Part shown: positions 37,611 through 46,125 of the stretch, in pieces
How the letters are laid out: the number at the start of each line of letters is the position of its first letter
Numbering within the stretch: position 1 is the first letter of the stretch
Source: Bacteroidetes bacterium GWF2_41_31
GTDB lineage: Bacteria > Bacteroidota > Bacteroidia > Bacteroidales > F082
Assembly: GCA_001769215.1 (NCBI GenBank)
Contig: MEOL01000030.1
Span: 1 to 64,000 of the forward strand
Length of the DNA stretch: 64,000 nucleotides
Direction: 5' to 3'
The notes under the pieces: model-generated
The model's input: only the letters and a program-made list of their open reading frames with translations
What the model was told of the DNA's origin: nothing
Databases searched by the model: none
Made by a program: the position numbers and the translations under genes

Positions 37611-37745
37611 TTATGTAACCACGATGATAACTGTGGTACTCTCATTTGAATTGCAGCAGCAACAGCTACAGCAGCAGCAACAACAAGGAAGTGCAGCAGC
37701 TACTAATGATAAGGAATTTCTCCTTGATAGTTTTGTAATTTTCAT
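37611..37745 (-). CDS. TOMM precursor peptide (streptolysin S/clostridiolysin S-like)
   Basis: A 44-codon frame, ATG at 37745 and TAA at 37613-37611, below the usual size cut-off. The leader has 20 residues, basic at the start (KITKLSRR) and ending in VAAALP. The core begins CCCCCCSCCCC, followed by NSNESTTVIIVVT. Ten Cys and several Ser/Thr could form thiazoles and oxazoles. The stretch CCCCSCCCC is, from memory, the same as in clostridiolysin S, and SagA has CCCCCTTCC. It precedes the leader-binding, YcaO and SagB-type genes on the same strand. A likely cleavage point is near AAALP. The leader is short and lacks the Phe of the FxxxB motif. Confidence 0.93.
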   Translation of the reverse strand: MKITKLSRRNSLSLVAAALPCCCCCCSCCCCNSNESTTVIIVVT

Positions 37746-37861
37746 TGCTGTGATTTATTATGAAAATTCCGGGCTGCATTTATAGTGGCGTCACCCTTCG
37801 CACTTGTTTAGCATTATGGCCAATAGTACTAAAAACGAGTACTAAGGTAAAGAACAAAATC

Positions 37862-37942
37862 TGGTTTTCGACCAGGTGGTCATCTTGTCTAATAAGTGGT
37901 ATGCTTTAACTAATAAATGGTCGATTTTAATAAAAAGCTGGT
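37862..37942 (-). promoter_or_regulatory. TGGT repeat array, putative LytTR operator of the TOMM operon
   Basis: TGGT occurs at 37862, 37877, 37897, 37918 and 37939 on the plus strand; on the transcribed (minus) strand these read ACCA. The last four are spaced 20, 21 and 21 bp, with two sharing the longer form CTAATAARTGGT. LytTR regulators bind pairs of 9-bp direct repeats with a 12-bp spacer, a 21-bp period. The array lies between the LytTR gene (37954) and the precursor (37745), and may act on the latter's promoter. Confidence 0.7.
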
Positions 37943-37953
37943 CAATTATGATT

Positions 37954-38304
37954 TTAATTTCTTGTGTAAATTTTAAATAAAAATGCCTTTCTCCGGCTTA
38001 CCTTTATTTCGGAGTTGTTTATTTGTATAATTTTCCCGCAATTGGTAGCCAGTATTCCGGTAATGAATCTTGGATTTACTATTGATTTGTGGTTGGCTCT
38101 TATAAATCCGTACTCAGTTAGTTCATTTTCAAATTGTTTAAGCAGTTTCGATACATCAATTTTTTCATGATTGATGAGGTATATTGTTGTAATATATCCG
38201 TCACACTCCAAATAAGTAATAGTTTCAATATCAATCAGTCTCGTTTTCCTTTTCTCTACGATTGCTAATTTTTTGCCTATCTGCTTACTGAAATCGATGA
38301 CCAT
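37954..38304 (-). CDS. Stand-alone LytTR DNA-binding protein
   Basis: 116 residues consisting only of a LytTR domain: LIDIETITYLECDGYITTIYL, KLLKQFENELTEYGFIRANHKSIVNPRFI and SEIKVSRRKAFLFK. There is no receiver or membrane part, so it likely responds to a bound ligand, another protein, or its own level. It is the gene just upstream of the precursor, with the 21-bp repeat array between them. It is the prime candidate regulator of the cluster. It starts 15 bp after the next gene upstream on the same strand. Confidence 0.9.
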   Translation of the reverse strand: MVIDFSKQIGKKLAIVEKRKTRLIDIETITYLECDGYITTIYLINHEKIDVSKLLKQFENELTEYGFIRANHKSIVNPRFITGILATNCGKIIQINNSEIKVSRRKAFLFKIYTRN

Positions 38305-38319
38305 ATATGTAAAATTTTC

Positions 38320-38763
38320 TTATGTAATTCCAAATTTGGAAGTTGTCCAACTGTATCGCCCGTTATCAGTTAGAAGACTACCATCATGTTCGATGTATGC
38401 GGCTACATCGTAGAAATTGAAGTTGTATTTTAAATAATATCCACCTGCCGAAAAGTCAAATGCACCAATACCTTTATTTTGTGGTGGCATTAACTGTTCA
38501 TTGACTTTAGGCCAGTCTTCGAAAATTATTTGGTGTGCGTTACTCGAAACAGCGTAGTAGGTGTTAGGGACCAACCATCTACCATATATTTTAATGTGCG
38601 AAAACCGGTTGTATCCTGTTGCATTCCGGCACATTTCAAATCTGCGTTCATGGTTGAGTGCATAGTAAGGAAAGGTCTGTTGATCTCCCAATGTATTTGG
38701 TAATATGATTGACTCCAATATGTTAACATGATTTTTGGGAGGATTGCTGAATCTTATTTTCAT
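38320..38763 (-). CDS. Unrecognised 147-residue protein at the head of the island
   Basis: 147 residues, polar and rich in Tyr, Asn and Phe (FPYYALNHERRFEM, YYLKYNFNFYDVAAYIEHD), with no signal peptide, membrane helix or motif that I know. It is read in the same direction as the LytTR gene 15 bp downstream, so both likely share a transcript. It may help the regulator sense something, or be the degraded end of an older gene. Frame integrity and position support it as a real gene; function unknown. Confidence 0.5.
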   Translation of the reverse strand: MKIRFSNPPKNHVNILESIILPNTLGDQQTFPYYALNHERRFEMCRNATGYNRFSHIKIYGRWLVPNTYYAVSSNAHQIIFEDWPKVNEQLMPPQNKGIGAFDFSAGGYYLKYNFNFYDVAAYIEHDGSLLTDNGRYSWTTSKFGIT

Positions 38764-38971
38764 CTCACATCAATTTTTGGGATATATAGGTTCATCTACC
38801 TATATAGTGTAAATAGCAGCGAAAATTCTATGCTTTTTTTGAGATATTTTTGCTTTTTATGCTAATTTATAATGATTCTGTATAGGACAATAGCAGTTGA
38901 TATAGCAGTTGCTCCTGTTATTAACCCAAAACCGGCTTGTTTTTCTACATGTGCCCACTCCAATTCACTAT

Positions 38972-39020
38972 CACAAAAAAAAAGCTACAAACAGCTTTAA
39001 AATAGACTGTCTGTAGCTTT
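38972..39020 (-). terminator. Rho-independent terminator of the tricorn-like protease gene
   Basis: Stem of 14 bp with one mismatch (38981-38994 with 39007-39020), followed on the minus strand by nine U residues. It lies about 20 bp after the stop at 39042. It marks the boundary between the housekeeping region and the AT-rich island. Confidence 0.88.
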
Positions 39021-39041
39021 TAGGCTGAAGAAATATTTCTT

Positions 39042-42000
39042 TTACTTCGACTTATCCGGGAATTCAGGGATTACCGGAAGATCCGGATAGTTTTTCATCT
39101 GCTCCAGGATCACCTCAATGGCTTTATTAAGCTGTTGATCTTCACCCGCATACTCTTTGGCCGGATCGTTGTCGATGACGATATCCGGATCCACACCATG
39201 TCCTTCGATGACCCAGTTTCCATTTTCATCAAAGGGGGCAAATTCAGGTCGGCGCAAATCGCCTCCATCAATAAACGGCATTGAACCCCGTATGCCCACA
39301 ACACCTCCCCATGAGCGAAGACCAATCAAAGTGCCCATTTTCAGCTTTTTAAACTGATAGGGGAACAGGTCTCCGTCAGAGGCAGAATAATTGTCCAGCA
39401 ACAACACCTTTGGCCCGCGCATCATTTGTCCGGGTTTGGTGCTTACGCCGAAGTTGCGCGTCATACCATAAAGCGACAGCTCGCGATTCAGTCGTTCGAT
39501 GAGCATGGGTGAGACATTGCCACCTCCATTGCCCCTGTCATCGATGATGAGTGCCTTTTTGTTCAATTGAGGATAAAAATGCTTTACAAATTCATTCAAC
39601 CCTTCGGGGCCCATATCGGGGACGTGGATGTAACCCACCTCGCCATTGGTTGCTTCGCTCACTTTACGCGTATTTTCCATCACCCAGTTGTAATAATATA
39701 AACCGGCTTCATCGGCCACGGGAACAACCAGAACATCGCGGGAGCCTTCTGCTTTTGGATCTTTGTTTACCGACAACATCACCTGTTTTCCGGCAGTTCC
39801 AACCAACATGCTGTATATATCGGCCACCTCTTTGGTCGATTTTCCATTGATCGCCGTAATGTAATCACCCCTGTTCACATCAACGCCTACATCGGTGAGT
39901 GGCGAGCGTGTTCCATCATTCCAGTTTTCCCCTTTCAGGATCTCGTTTATGACAAAATACCCCGATGGATCCTTGCTGATTTTTGCTCCAAGCAGACCTG
40001 TTTTTATCCGCTCTGGTGCGGGTTTGTCACCACCAAGCACGTAGGCGTGACCAATGCTTAATTCGCCGATCATCTCTCCTATAATGTAATTCAGGTCGTT
40101 GCGGTTTTTTACATAGGGAAGTAACACGGCGTATTTATCATGAATGGCTGGCCAATCAAGTCCGTGCATGTTGGGAGCGTAAAAGAAATCACGCATCTGA
40201 CGCCACGATTCGTTGTATATCTGTGTCCATTCCTCTGCCAGGTTCACCAGCACTGTCATGTTGCTCACGTCAATAAATTCATCCGCTTTAATTTTACTTT
40301 TCGGCACATCAATCACAGCATACTTGCCCGTCATGTTCACCAGCATTTTATTGCGATCGGACGAAATAACGTACGAATTGATATTTCCCAGCTCAGTCTC
40401 TTTTTTATCTTTTAGATTGTAAAGTTTCAACTCAGGTTTAGCTGTTTTGGACGACATATAAATATAATAGATGTCATGATCGATGGCCTGGAGGTTCCAG
40501 TAATTGCCTGCTGTTACGGGCACTTCGATGATGCGGTTTAGGATGCCATCGAAATCAATTTTTATCGCAAGAGCTGGTTTTGCTGTCTCAGCCGTGTCTT
40601 TGTCCTTTTTATCTTTTTTGTCTTTGGTATCATCGGTAGTGGCTTCTTTAATGGTGACTTCGTCATTTTTTGGTTCCAAAGGCGATGGCGTGTCTTTTTG
40701 TAGGGTGACAAAATAGAGCGAACTCATATCCTGATAGGCATGGTTCCATTCGGTATTGCTGTAGATGGGATTAAAGTCCCGTTCTGAAGTAAAAAACAAA
40801 TATTTTCCATTGTTGTCCCATGTTGGATCAGAAGCATTGTACCAGGTGTCGGTAACCGGATTTGATTCACCGGTTTGTGTATCGAATAGGTAGATCCGGT
40901 TCACCGTGAACGACTGCGGTTTGGTATAGGCAATCCATCGGCTGTCGGGCGACCAGCTGTAGTCCCTTATTTCCCAGCTTTCCGAATTACCGGCGACCGT
41001 TACTTTTTTTGTAGCGATGTCGATGTAATTAAGATTTCCCATTTTATCGGACCAGAGCAGCTTTTTGCTATCGGGCGACCAAATCGGATTGTATTTGTAA
41101 GTTTTTGAGTTGTCGGTAAGCTGAATGGCGGGTTCCAATCCATTTTGGTTTTGAATGTAAATTTCATCTTCGCCGGTCCGGTCGCTGATATAGGAAATAT
41201 ATTTTCCATCAGGCGACCATTCCACATTGCGATCGTGAACGCCGGACGACATGGTCAGGTTGCGTGTGATTCCGGTGGTTGCAGGAACGGTGAACACATC
41301 GCCACGTGCGCCAAAAGCCACGCGTTTACCGTCGGGTGACAAGGCCCAGGAGTTGATCAGTTTGCTCGCATCTTTTATCTCATCGCGGCCCGTTGCAAGA
41401 TCGTTTTGGATGAGTACCTCTATTTTGGTTATGGAGCCATCTGCCAGCTTGTAATTATATAGGTAACCCCCATTTTCATAAATAATAGATTCATTTCCCA
41501 AAGAGGGGAATTTGATGTCGAACAAAGTGTAATTGGTGAGTTTCTGAGTTTGATTGGTTTTGATGTCGAACACGAATAAGTTCATGGTGCGGTCGCGGTC
41601 GCTGAGGAAATAAATTTTGTCACCATGCCACATCGGGAAGATGTTTTGGTTGTCGTTGTTGGTGATGTTCACTGTTTCTTTGGTGTCGAAATCATATACC
41701 CACACATCATCTGCCATTCCGCCTTTGTAATATTTCCAGGTCCGGAATTCACGGAAAACACGGTTGAAGGCCATTTTTTTGCCATCCGCCGAATATGAAC
41801 ACCAGCCACCGGCCGGCAATGGAAGTTCTTGCGACATGCCCCCTGTTTTGTTTACTTCAAAAAGCTGCCCCTTAAACGAGTTAAAAGATTGTTTACGTGA
41901 ACGATAAATAATTTCATCGTTGTTTTTCCAGGTCATCACAACATTGTTTGGCCCCATGCGGTCGCTGATGTCGTCACGTCCCAGTGTAGCGGTATAGGTC

Positions 42001-42308
42001 AGCCTTTGCGGGATGCCGCCTTCAGAAGGAATCAGGAAAACTTCGGTGTTGCCATCGTATTGGCCGGTGAACGCGATGGATTTTCCGTCAGGCGAAAACC
42101 TGGCGAATAGCTCGTATCCATTCATGTCACTGGTGAGTTTACGTGCAATTCCGCCCTTTAGAGCTACTTCATATAGGTCGCCGGCATAGGTAAAAACTAC
42201 TTTTTCCCCATGTATGGCAGGGAACCGGAGTAAACGCGCTTCGTTTTGGGCACCCAGGTAATGCATGCCAAACAGCATTAAAACAATGGTTAAAATTCTC
42301 AATTTCAT
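39042..42308 (-). CDS. Tricorn-like S41 protease
   Basis: 1088 residues from the ATG at 42308, where a signal peptide begins (MKLRILTIVLMLFGMHYLGAQ). Two WD40-like beta-propellers fill residues about 25-600, marked by repeated SPDGK motifs. A charged Lys/Asp linker lies near 580-600 (KDKKDKKDKD). A tricorn C1-like region and PDZ domain (about 750-850, GLLGAKISKDPSG, NRGDYITAING) precede the S41 core with IIDDRGNGGGNVSPM and the likely nucleophile Ser in LDNYSASDGD. It would degrade oligopeptides in the periplasm. It stands alone, closed by the terminator above. Confidence 0.92.
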   Translation of the reverse strand: MKLRILTIVLMLFGMHYLGAQNEARLLRFPAIHGEKVVFTYAGDLYEVALKGGIARKLTSDMNGYELFARFSPDGKSIAFTGQYDGNTEVFLIPSEGGIPQRLTYTATLGRDDISDRMGPNNVVMTWKNNDEIIYRSRKQSFNSFKGQLFEVNKTGGMSQELPLPAGGWCSYSADGKKMAFNRVFREFRTWKYYKGGMADDVWVYDFDTKETVNITNNDNQNIFPMWHGDKIYFLSDRDRTMNLFVFDIKTNQTQKLTNYTLFDIKFPSLGNESIIYENGGYLYNYKLADGSITKIEVLIQNDLATGRDEIKDASKLINSWALSPDGKRVAFGARGDVFTVPATTGITRNLTMSSGVHDRNVEWSPDGKYISYISDRTGEDEIYIQNQNGLEPAIQLTDNSKTYKYNPIWSPDSKKLLWSDKMGNLNYIDIATKKVTVAGNSESWEIRDYSWSPDSRWIAYTKPQSFTVNRIYLFDTQTGESNPVTDTWYNASDPTWDNNGKYLFFTSERDFNPIYSNTEWNHAYQDMSSLYFVTLQKDTPSPLEPKNDEVTIKEATTDDTKDKKDKKDKDTAETAKPALAIKIDFDGILNRIIEVPVTAGNYWNLQAIDHDIYYIYMSSKTAKPELKLYNLKDKKETELGNINSYVISSDRNKMLVNMTGKYAVIDVPKSKIKADEFIDVSNMTVLVNLAEEWTQIYNESWRQMRDFFYAPNMHGLDWPAIHDKYAVLLPYVKNRNDLNYIIGEMIGELSIGHAYVLGGDKPAPERIKTGLLGAKISKDPSGYFVINEILKGENWNDGTRSPLTDVGVDVNRGDYITAINGKSTKEVADIYSMLVGTAGKQVMLSVNKDPKAEGSRDVLVVPVADEAGLYYYNWVMENTRKVSEATNGEVGYIHVPDMGPEGLNEFVKHFYPQLNKKALIIDDRGNGGGNVSPMLIERLNRELSLYGMTRNFGVSTKPGQMMRGPKVLLLDNYSASDGDLFPYQFKKLKMGTLIGLRSWGGVVGIRGSMPFIDGGDLRRPEFAPFDENGNWVIEGHGVDPDIVIDNDPAKEYAGEDQQLNKAIEVILEQMKNYPDLPVIPEFPDKSK

Positions 42309-42742
42309 ATAAATGATGTTGGTGTGAATAATAATTGAATTATCAGGTGGTAAAGCCAGCCAAATGTATGCCAAATATTGGTAAATCTTGATAATAGCCT
42401 GCTTATGGAAAAGCAGCAGGATCAACCTGTCCGTAAAACAACGGCAAGTGTCCGAAAATGGACGGATGAAATTTATGATTTATATTTTCGTGATATAGCC
42501 TGATTAATTCATATACTTGTTCATGTCACATCATATAAATGTAACATAGAAAAGTTTGTTTTTAAATATGTTAAAAACCCGTGGAAATCTGTTAAATCCG
42601 TGTCATCCGCGTTCCAATTTGAAAACATCGCAGATGTTCATGAATAATACAGGTTAGGATTTTCGATTTTGGACATTTTGTCACCTTAATTGTCATGGCA
42701 CATCGTTTGAGTTAACCCACATCAAAATCAAATAATCAAATC
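42309..42742. other. Divergent intergenic region between tricorn-like protease and htpG
   Basis: 434 bases that must hold both promoters. At 42577-42620 lies a phrase with repeated ATCTG/ATCCGTG units (GTGGAAATCTG, AATCCGTG, CATCCGCG), a kind of interspersed noncoding sequence common in Bacteroidota genomes. I see no RNA gene and no clear heat-shock element. Confidence 0.45.
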
Positions 42743-44659
42743 ATGACAGTACAAAAAGGTAAAATAGGAATTAAAACTGAGGATATTTTCCCCATCATTA
42801 AAAAATTCCTCTATTCCGATCACGAGATTTTTCTCAGGGAACTGGTTTCAAATGCTACTGATGCCACGCAAAAACTGAAAACACTGGCTTCGCTGGGTAA
42901 ATTCTCAGGCGAATTGGGCGATTTAACCATCCATGTAGAAGTTGACAAAAAAAAGAAAACCATCACCGTTCGCGACCGGGGTATCGGTATGACGGCTGAA
43001 GAAGTAGAAAAATACATCAACCAGATTGCTTTTTCGAGTGCCGAAGAATTTGTGAAAAAATTTAAAACCAAGAGCCAGGCCGAAACAAATGCCATCATTG
43101 GTCATTTCGGACTCGGGTTTTATTCCTCCTTCATGGTTTCCGAGCAAGTTGAAATCAAAACCAAGACCTATAAAAAAGGGGGACAGACCAAAGCCGTGCG
43201 TTGGGAATGCGACGGGAGCCCTGACTATTCGATTGAAGAAATTGAGAAAGATGACCGGGGAACGGAAGTCATCCTGCACATCGACGATGAAAACAAAGAG
43301 TTTCTTGACGACTACCGGGTAGAGCAATTGCTGACAAAATATTGCAAATTCCTGCCAATACCCATCCAGTTTGGAACCAAAAAGGAATTTGAAACCATCG
43401 AAGGCAAGTTTGACAAGGATGGAAATCCTGAGAAGCAAGAGGTTGAAAAACCAAACATCATCAACAATCCTGACCCGCTTTGGAAAAAGAAACCCGCGGA
43501 TGCCACGGATGAGGAATATAAAAATTTCTACCGCGAATTGTATCCTTATACTTTTGAAGAACCCCTTTTCAACATTCACCTGAATGTAGATTATCCTTTT
43601 AACCTGACGGGCATCTTGTATTTCCCCAAGCTGAAAAAGGATTATGAGATGCAGCGCAACAAGATTCAATTGTATAGCAATCAGGTATTTGTAACCAATT
43701 CGGTAGAAGGGATCGTTCCTGATTTCCTCACCCTGTTGCATGGGGTGATCGACTCACCCGACATTCCTTTGAATGTCAGCCGTTCGTACCTGCAAAGCGA
43801 TGGAGCTGTTAAGAAAATAAGTGGTTACATCACCCGCAAGGTGGCCGATAAGCTGGACGAACTCTTTAAAAAGGACAGAAAGGCTTTTGAAGAAAAATGG
43901 GACGATATCAAGATTTTCATCGAGTATGGAATGGTTTCGGAAGACAAGTTTTATGAGAAAGCAGAAAAGTTCGCCCTGTTAAAAAATACCGAAGGCAAGT
44001 ACTTTACTTTTGAAGAATACAAGAAACACATCGAAAAAACCCAGGAAAATAAAGATAAAAAGCTGGTTTACCTGTATGCTACCAACAAAGATGAGCAATA
44101 CAGCTACATCGACAGCGCCGTTTCGCGTGGTTATGATGTGCTGATGATGGATGGTGTGCTCGACAACCATTTTATCAATTCGCTGGAGCAGAAATTTAAA
44201 GACACTACTTTCGCCCGCGTGGATTCCAACACCATTGATAAACTCATCAACAAGGAAGAAGAAATGCCCTCAAAGCTTGATGACAAACAGAAAGAAACCC
44301 TGAAGGAAGTGTTTGAGCGCAACATCAACAAGGAAACTTTTCATGTGGTTTTTGAGAGCCTTAGCGAGTCGGATCAGCCTGTTACCATTACCCAAAACGA
44401 GTTTATGCGCCGCATGAAGGACATGGAAGCGCTGGGTGGAAATGGCATGATGATGGGCATGGGCGGTTTCCCCGAGTCGTACGACCTCATTGTAAATGCC
44501 AACAACAACCTGATTACCAAAATCATGACCGAAAGCGATGCCGCGAAACAGGATCAGTTGGTAAAACAACTATACGACCTCGCCCGGTTATCCAAAAACT
44601 TGTTGAAAGGCAAAGAACTGAATGACTTTGTAAAAAGGAGTGTGAGTATTATTGAATAA
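42743..44659 (+). CDS. htpG: Molecular chaperone HtpG (Hsp90)
   Basis: 638 residues. It is an ATP-dependent cytosolic chaperone. The GHKL ATPase domain shows LRELVSNATDAT, DRGIGM and GHFGLGFYSSFMV. The middle domain has the Arg of NVSRSYLQSD that contacts ATP. The C-terminal dimerisation part contains FMRRMKDMEALGGNGMMMGMGG. It starts at an ATG and ends before a strong terminator, so it is a single-gene transcript. Confidence 0.98.
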   Translation: MTVQKGKIGIKTEDIFPIIKKFLYSDHEIFLRELVSNATDATQKLKTLASLGKFSGELGDLTIHVEVDKKKKTITVRDRGIGMTAEEVEKYINQIAFSSAEEFVKKFKTKSQAETNAIIGHFGLGFYSSFMVSEQVEIKTKTYKKGGQTKAVRWECDGSPDYSIEEIEKDDRGTEVILHIDDENKEFLDDYRVEQLLTKYCKFLPIPIQFGTKKEFETIEGKFDKDGNPEKQEVEKPNIINNPDPLWKKKPADATDEEYKNFYRELYPYTFEEPLFNIHLNVDYPFNLTGILYFPKLKKDYEMQRNKIQLYSNQVFVTNSVEGIVPDFLTLLHGVIDSPDIPLNVSRSYLQSDGAVKKISGYITRKVADKLDELFKKDRKAFEEKWDDIKIFIEYGMVSEDKFYEKAEKFALLKNTEGKYFTFEEYKKHIEKTQENKDKKLVYLYATNKDEQYSYIDSAVSRGYDVLMMDGVLDNHFINSLEQKFKDTTFARVDSNTIDKLINKEEEMPSKLDDKQKETLKEVFERNINKETFHVVFESLSESDQPVTITQNEFMRRMKDMEALGGNGMMMGMGGFPESYDLIVNANNNLITKIMTESDAAKQDQLVKQLYDLARLSKNLLKGKELNDFVKRSVSIIE

Positions 44660-44708
44660 AACACGTATTACCAGAGAATCTAATTGATCTCTGAAAATTT
44701 TTATTGGT

Positions 44709-44748
44709 AAAGCCCTGAAATGTAAGGTTTCGGGGCTTTTTATTTTAT
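44709..44748 (+). terminator. Rho-independent terminator of htpG
   Basis: 12-bp stem with one G-U pair (44709-44720 with 44728-44739), closing with a U-rich run to 44748. It lies 50 bp after the htpG stop. Confidence 0.88.
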
Positions 44749-44869
44749 CTAAAAAAAAGGTGTAAACGGTGGGTTATTAAAAGTTTATTGTAATTTTAAC
44801 GGCAGATTGTATTTCACACCTCCCACAAAAAATAATGAACAACAATCTGTTGATACAAAAAAGTAATTT

Positions 44870-46057
44870 ATGAAAACAAAATTTCAACTCATGGTATTAT
44901 TTAGGATTTGCTGGATTTTTTCCACTCCCAATCACGCCTATGCTCAGCGAGCCACTTCGCCGGAGCTTCCAAATACTATTTTTTGTGAGATTAATGCAAC
45001 GATTATTGACAATGATTCTTCGTGTCAAGTGGATTGGCGCGACCCCTGGATTTGGTATTGGGATGATGGCAGTGGCGATGAATATACTGTATGGGCGGTT
45101 CCTGATGGGGAAACCGTAAATAAAGTTGAGATTCCGGTTGGCGGACCGGCGCAAGTAGTTGGTGCCGAAATATATGTGGGAGATGGCAGCTTTCCTACTG
45201 GCGGATCATTTCTGGGTACTGATTTTTTATTGGTGGCCTACGACAACGATGGGGAGGATGGCATGCCGGGTACCTTACTGGATTCGGTGGTTATTACGGT
45301 TGAAAATTACGATTGGGTGCGTTGCGAAGGCTTAAATGCCTTTGATGAGGATGGCATCTTTTTTCTCGGGATGAGGCAATTGTTATATCCACCCAACGTG
45401 GCACCTATAGGCATTGATAACGAGATGCCTATCATGTATAAATCATATGCCAGACATCCTGATATTGGACAATGGCAAATCTCACCTTATCAGGATTTTA
45501 TGATCAGGGCAATTACTTGCTATGCTGGCAAACAAGAGAGTTCATTTTTGCCGAAGAGCTATATAGGTGTGGTGGTGTCAAGGATATCAGATTTTAATCC
45601 CGCGCAGGGTGAAACACCCGAAGATGGGGTGTTAACGGTGATTGATTCTGTTTATGGGATGCCTGCTTTGTATTTTGATACCACCATGGTTTCTCTGCCA
45701 GATGGCTATTACGCTTATGGTTTAAAAAGGTATAATGAAGAAGATTCAACCTATAGCGATTGGAGCTATTCAAATGCGGTGTATCACATTTTAACCTCGA
45801 TTGAAGACGTAATATCAAAAGAGATTTTTTCTGTTTACCCAAACCCGACCCATGAACAAGTAGTTGTGCGTGCAGAAGCCGGCGTAAATAATACCATACA
45901 AGTTACTGATATCATCGGACGTATTGTCTTTCGATCAGAACTCACTTTGTCGGGGGAAATGACGATGAATGTGTCTGATTGGCCCAAAGGATTGTATTTT
46001 GTTAGTTTATCGGATCATGGAATGAGGAATAAAGCGGTTAAGCTGGTGGTTGATTGA
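44870..46057 (+). CDS. T9SS cargo protein of unknown function
   Basis: 395 residues. A signal peptide runs to about residue 26 (NHAYAQ). The middle is a beta-rich, acidic region with many Asp, Gly and Trp (WRDPWIWYWDDGSGDE) and no enzyme motif that I recognise. The last 80 residues form a T9SS type A sorting domain (FSVYPNPTHEQVVVRAE, DIIGRIVFRSEL, WPKGLYFVSL), so it is exported and attached to the surface. It is a single gene between two terminators. Confidence 0.82.
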   Translation: MKTKFQLMVLFRICWIFSTPNHAYAQRATSPELPNTIFCEINATIIDNDSSCQVDWRDPWIWYWDDGSGDEYTVWAVPDGETVNKVEIPVGGPAQVVGAEIYVGDGSFPTGGSFLGTDFLLVAYDNDGEDGMPGTLLDSVVITVENYDWVRCEGLNAFDEDGIFFLGMRQLLYPPNVAPIGIDNEMPIMYKSYARHPDIGQWQISPYQDFMIRAITCYAGKQESSFLPKSYIGVVVSRISDFNPAQGETPEDGVLTVIDSVYGMPALYFDTTMVSLPDGYYAYGLKRYNEEDSTYSDWSYSNAVYHILTSIEDVISKEIFSVYPNPTHEQVVVRAEAGVNNTIQVTDIIGRIVFRSELTLSGEMTMNVSDWPKGLYFVSLSDHGMRNKAVKLVVD

Positions 46058-46098
46058 TATAAACCTGACAGGTTTTTTTTAACCTGTCAGGTTTATAT
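46057..46098 (+). terminator. Rho-independent terminator after the T9SS cargo gene
   Basis: A perfect 18-bp stem (46057-46074 with 46081-46098) with a six-T loop, starting at the last base of the stop codon. It is symmetric and lacks a long U-run after it. The core AACCTGTCAGGTT is a phrase repeated often in Bacteroidota genomes, so it may also be a dispersed palindrome. Confidence 0.75.
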
Positions 46099-46125
46099 TA
46101 ATTTTGTCGAAAGTTTTTTATTGCC

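Noticed and set aside
37651..37688. CAG/CAA trinucleotide tract on the plus strand that looks like a microsatellite or poly-Gln coding run
   Set aside because: On the minus strand it is the Cys-rich core of the TOMM precursor, in frame from ATG to stop, which explains the repeat better.
42923..43741. 272-codon open frame antisense to htpG
   Set aside because: It is a reverse-strand shadow of a highly conserved coding sequence; no family features, and htpG is certain.
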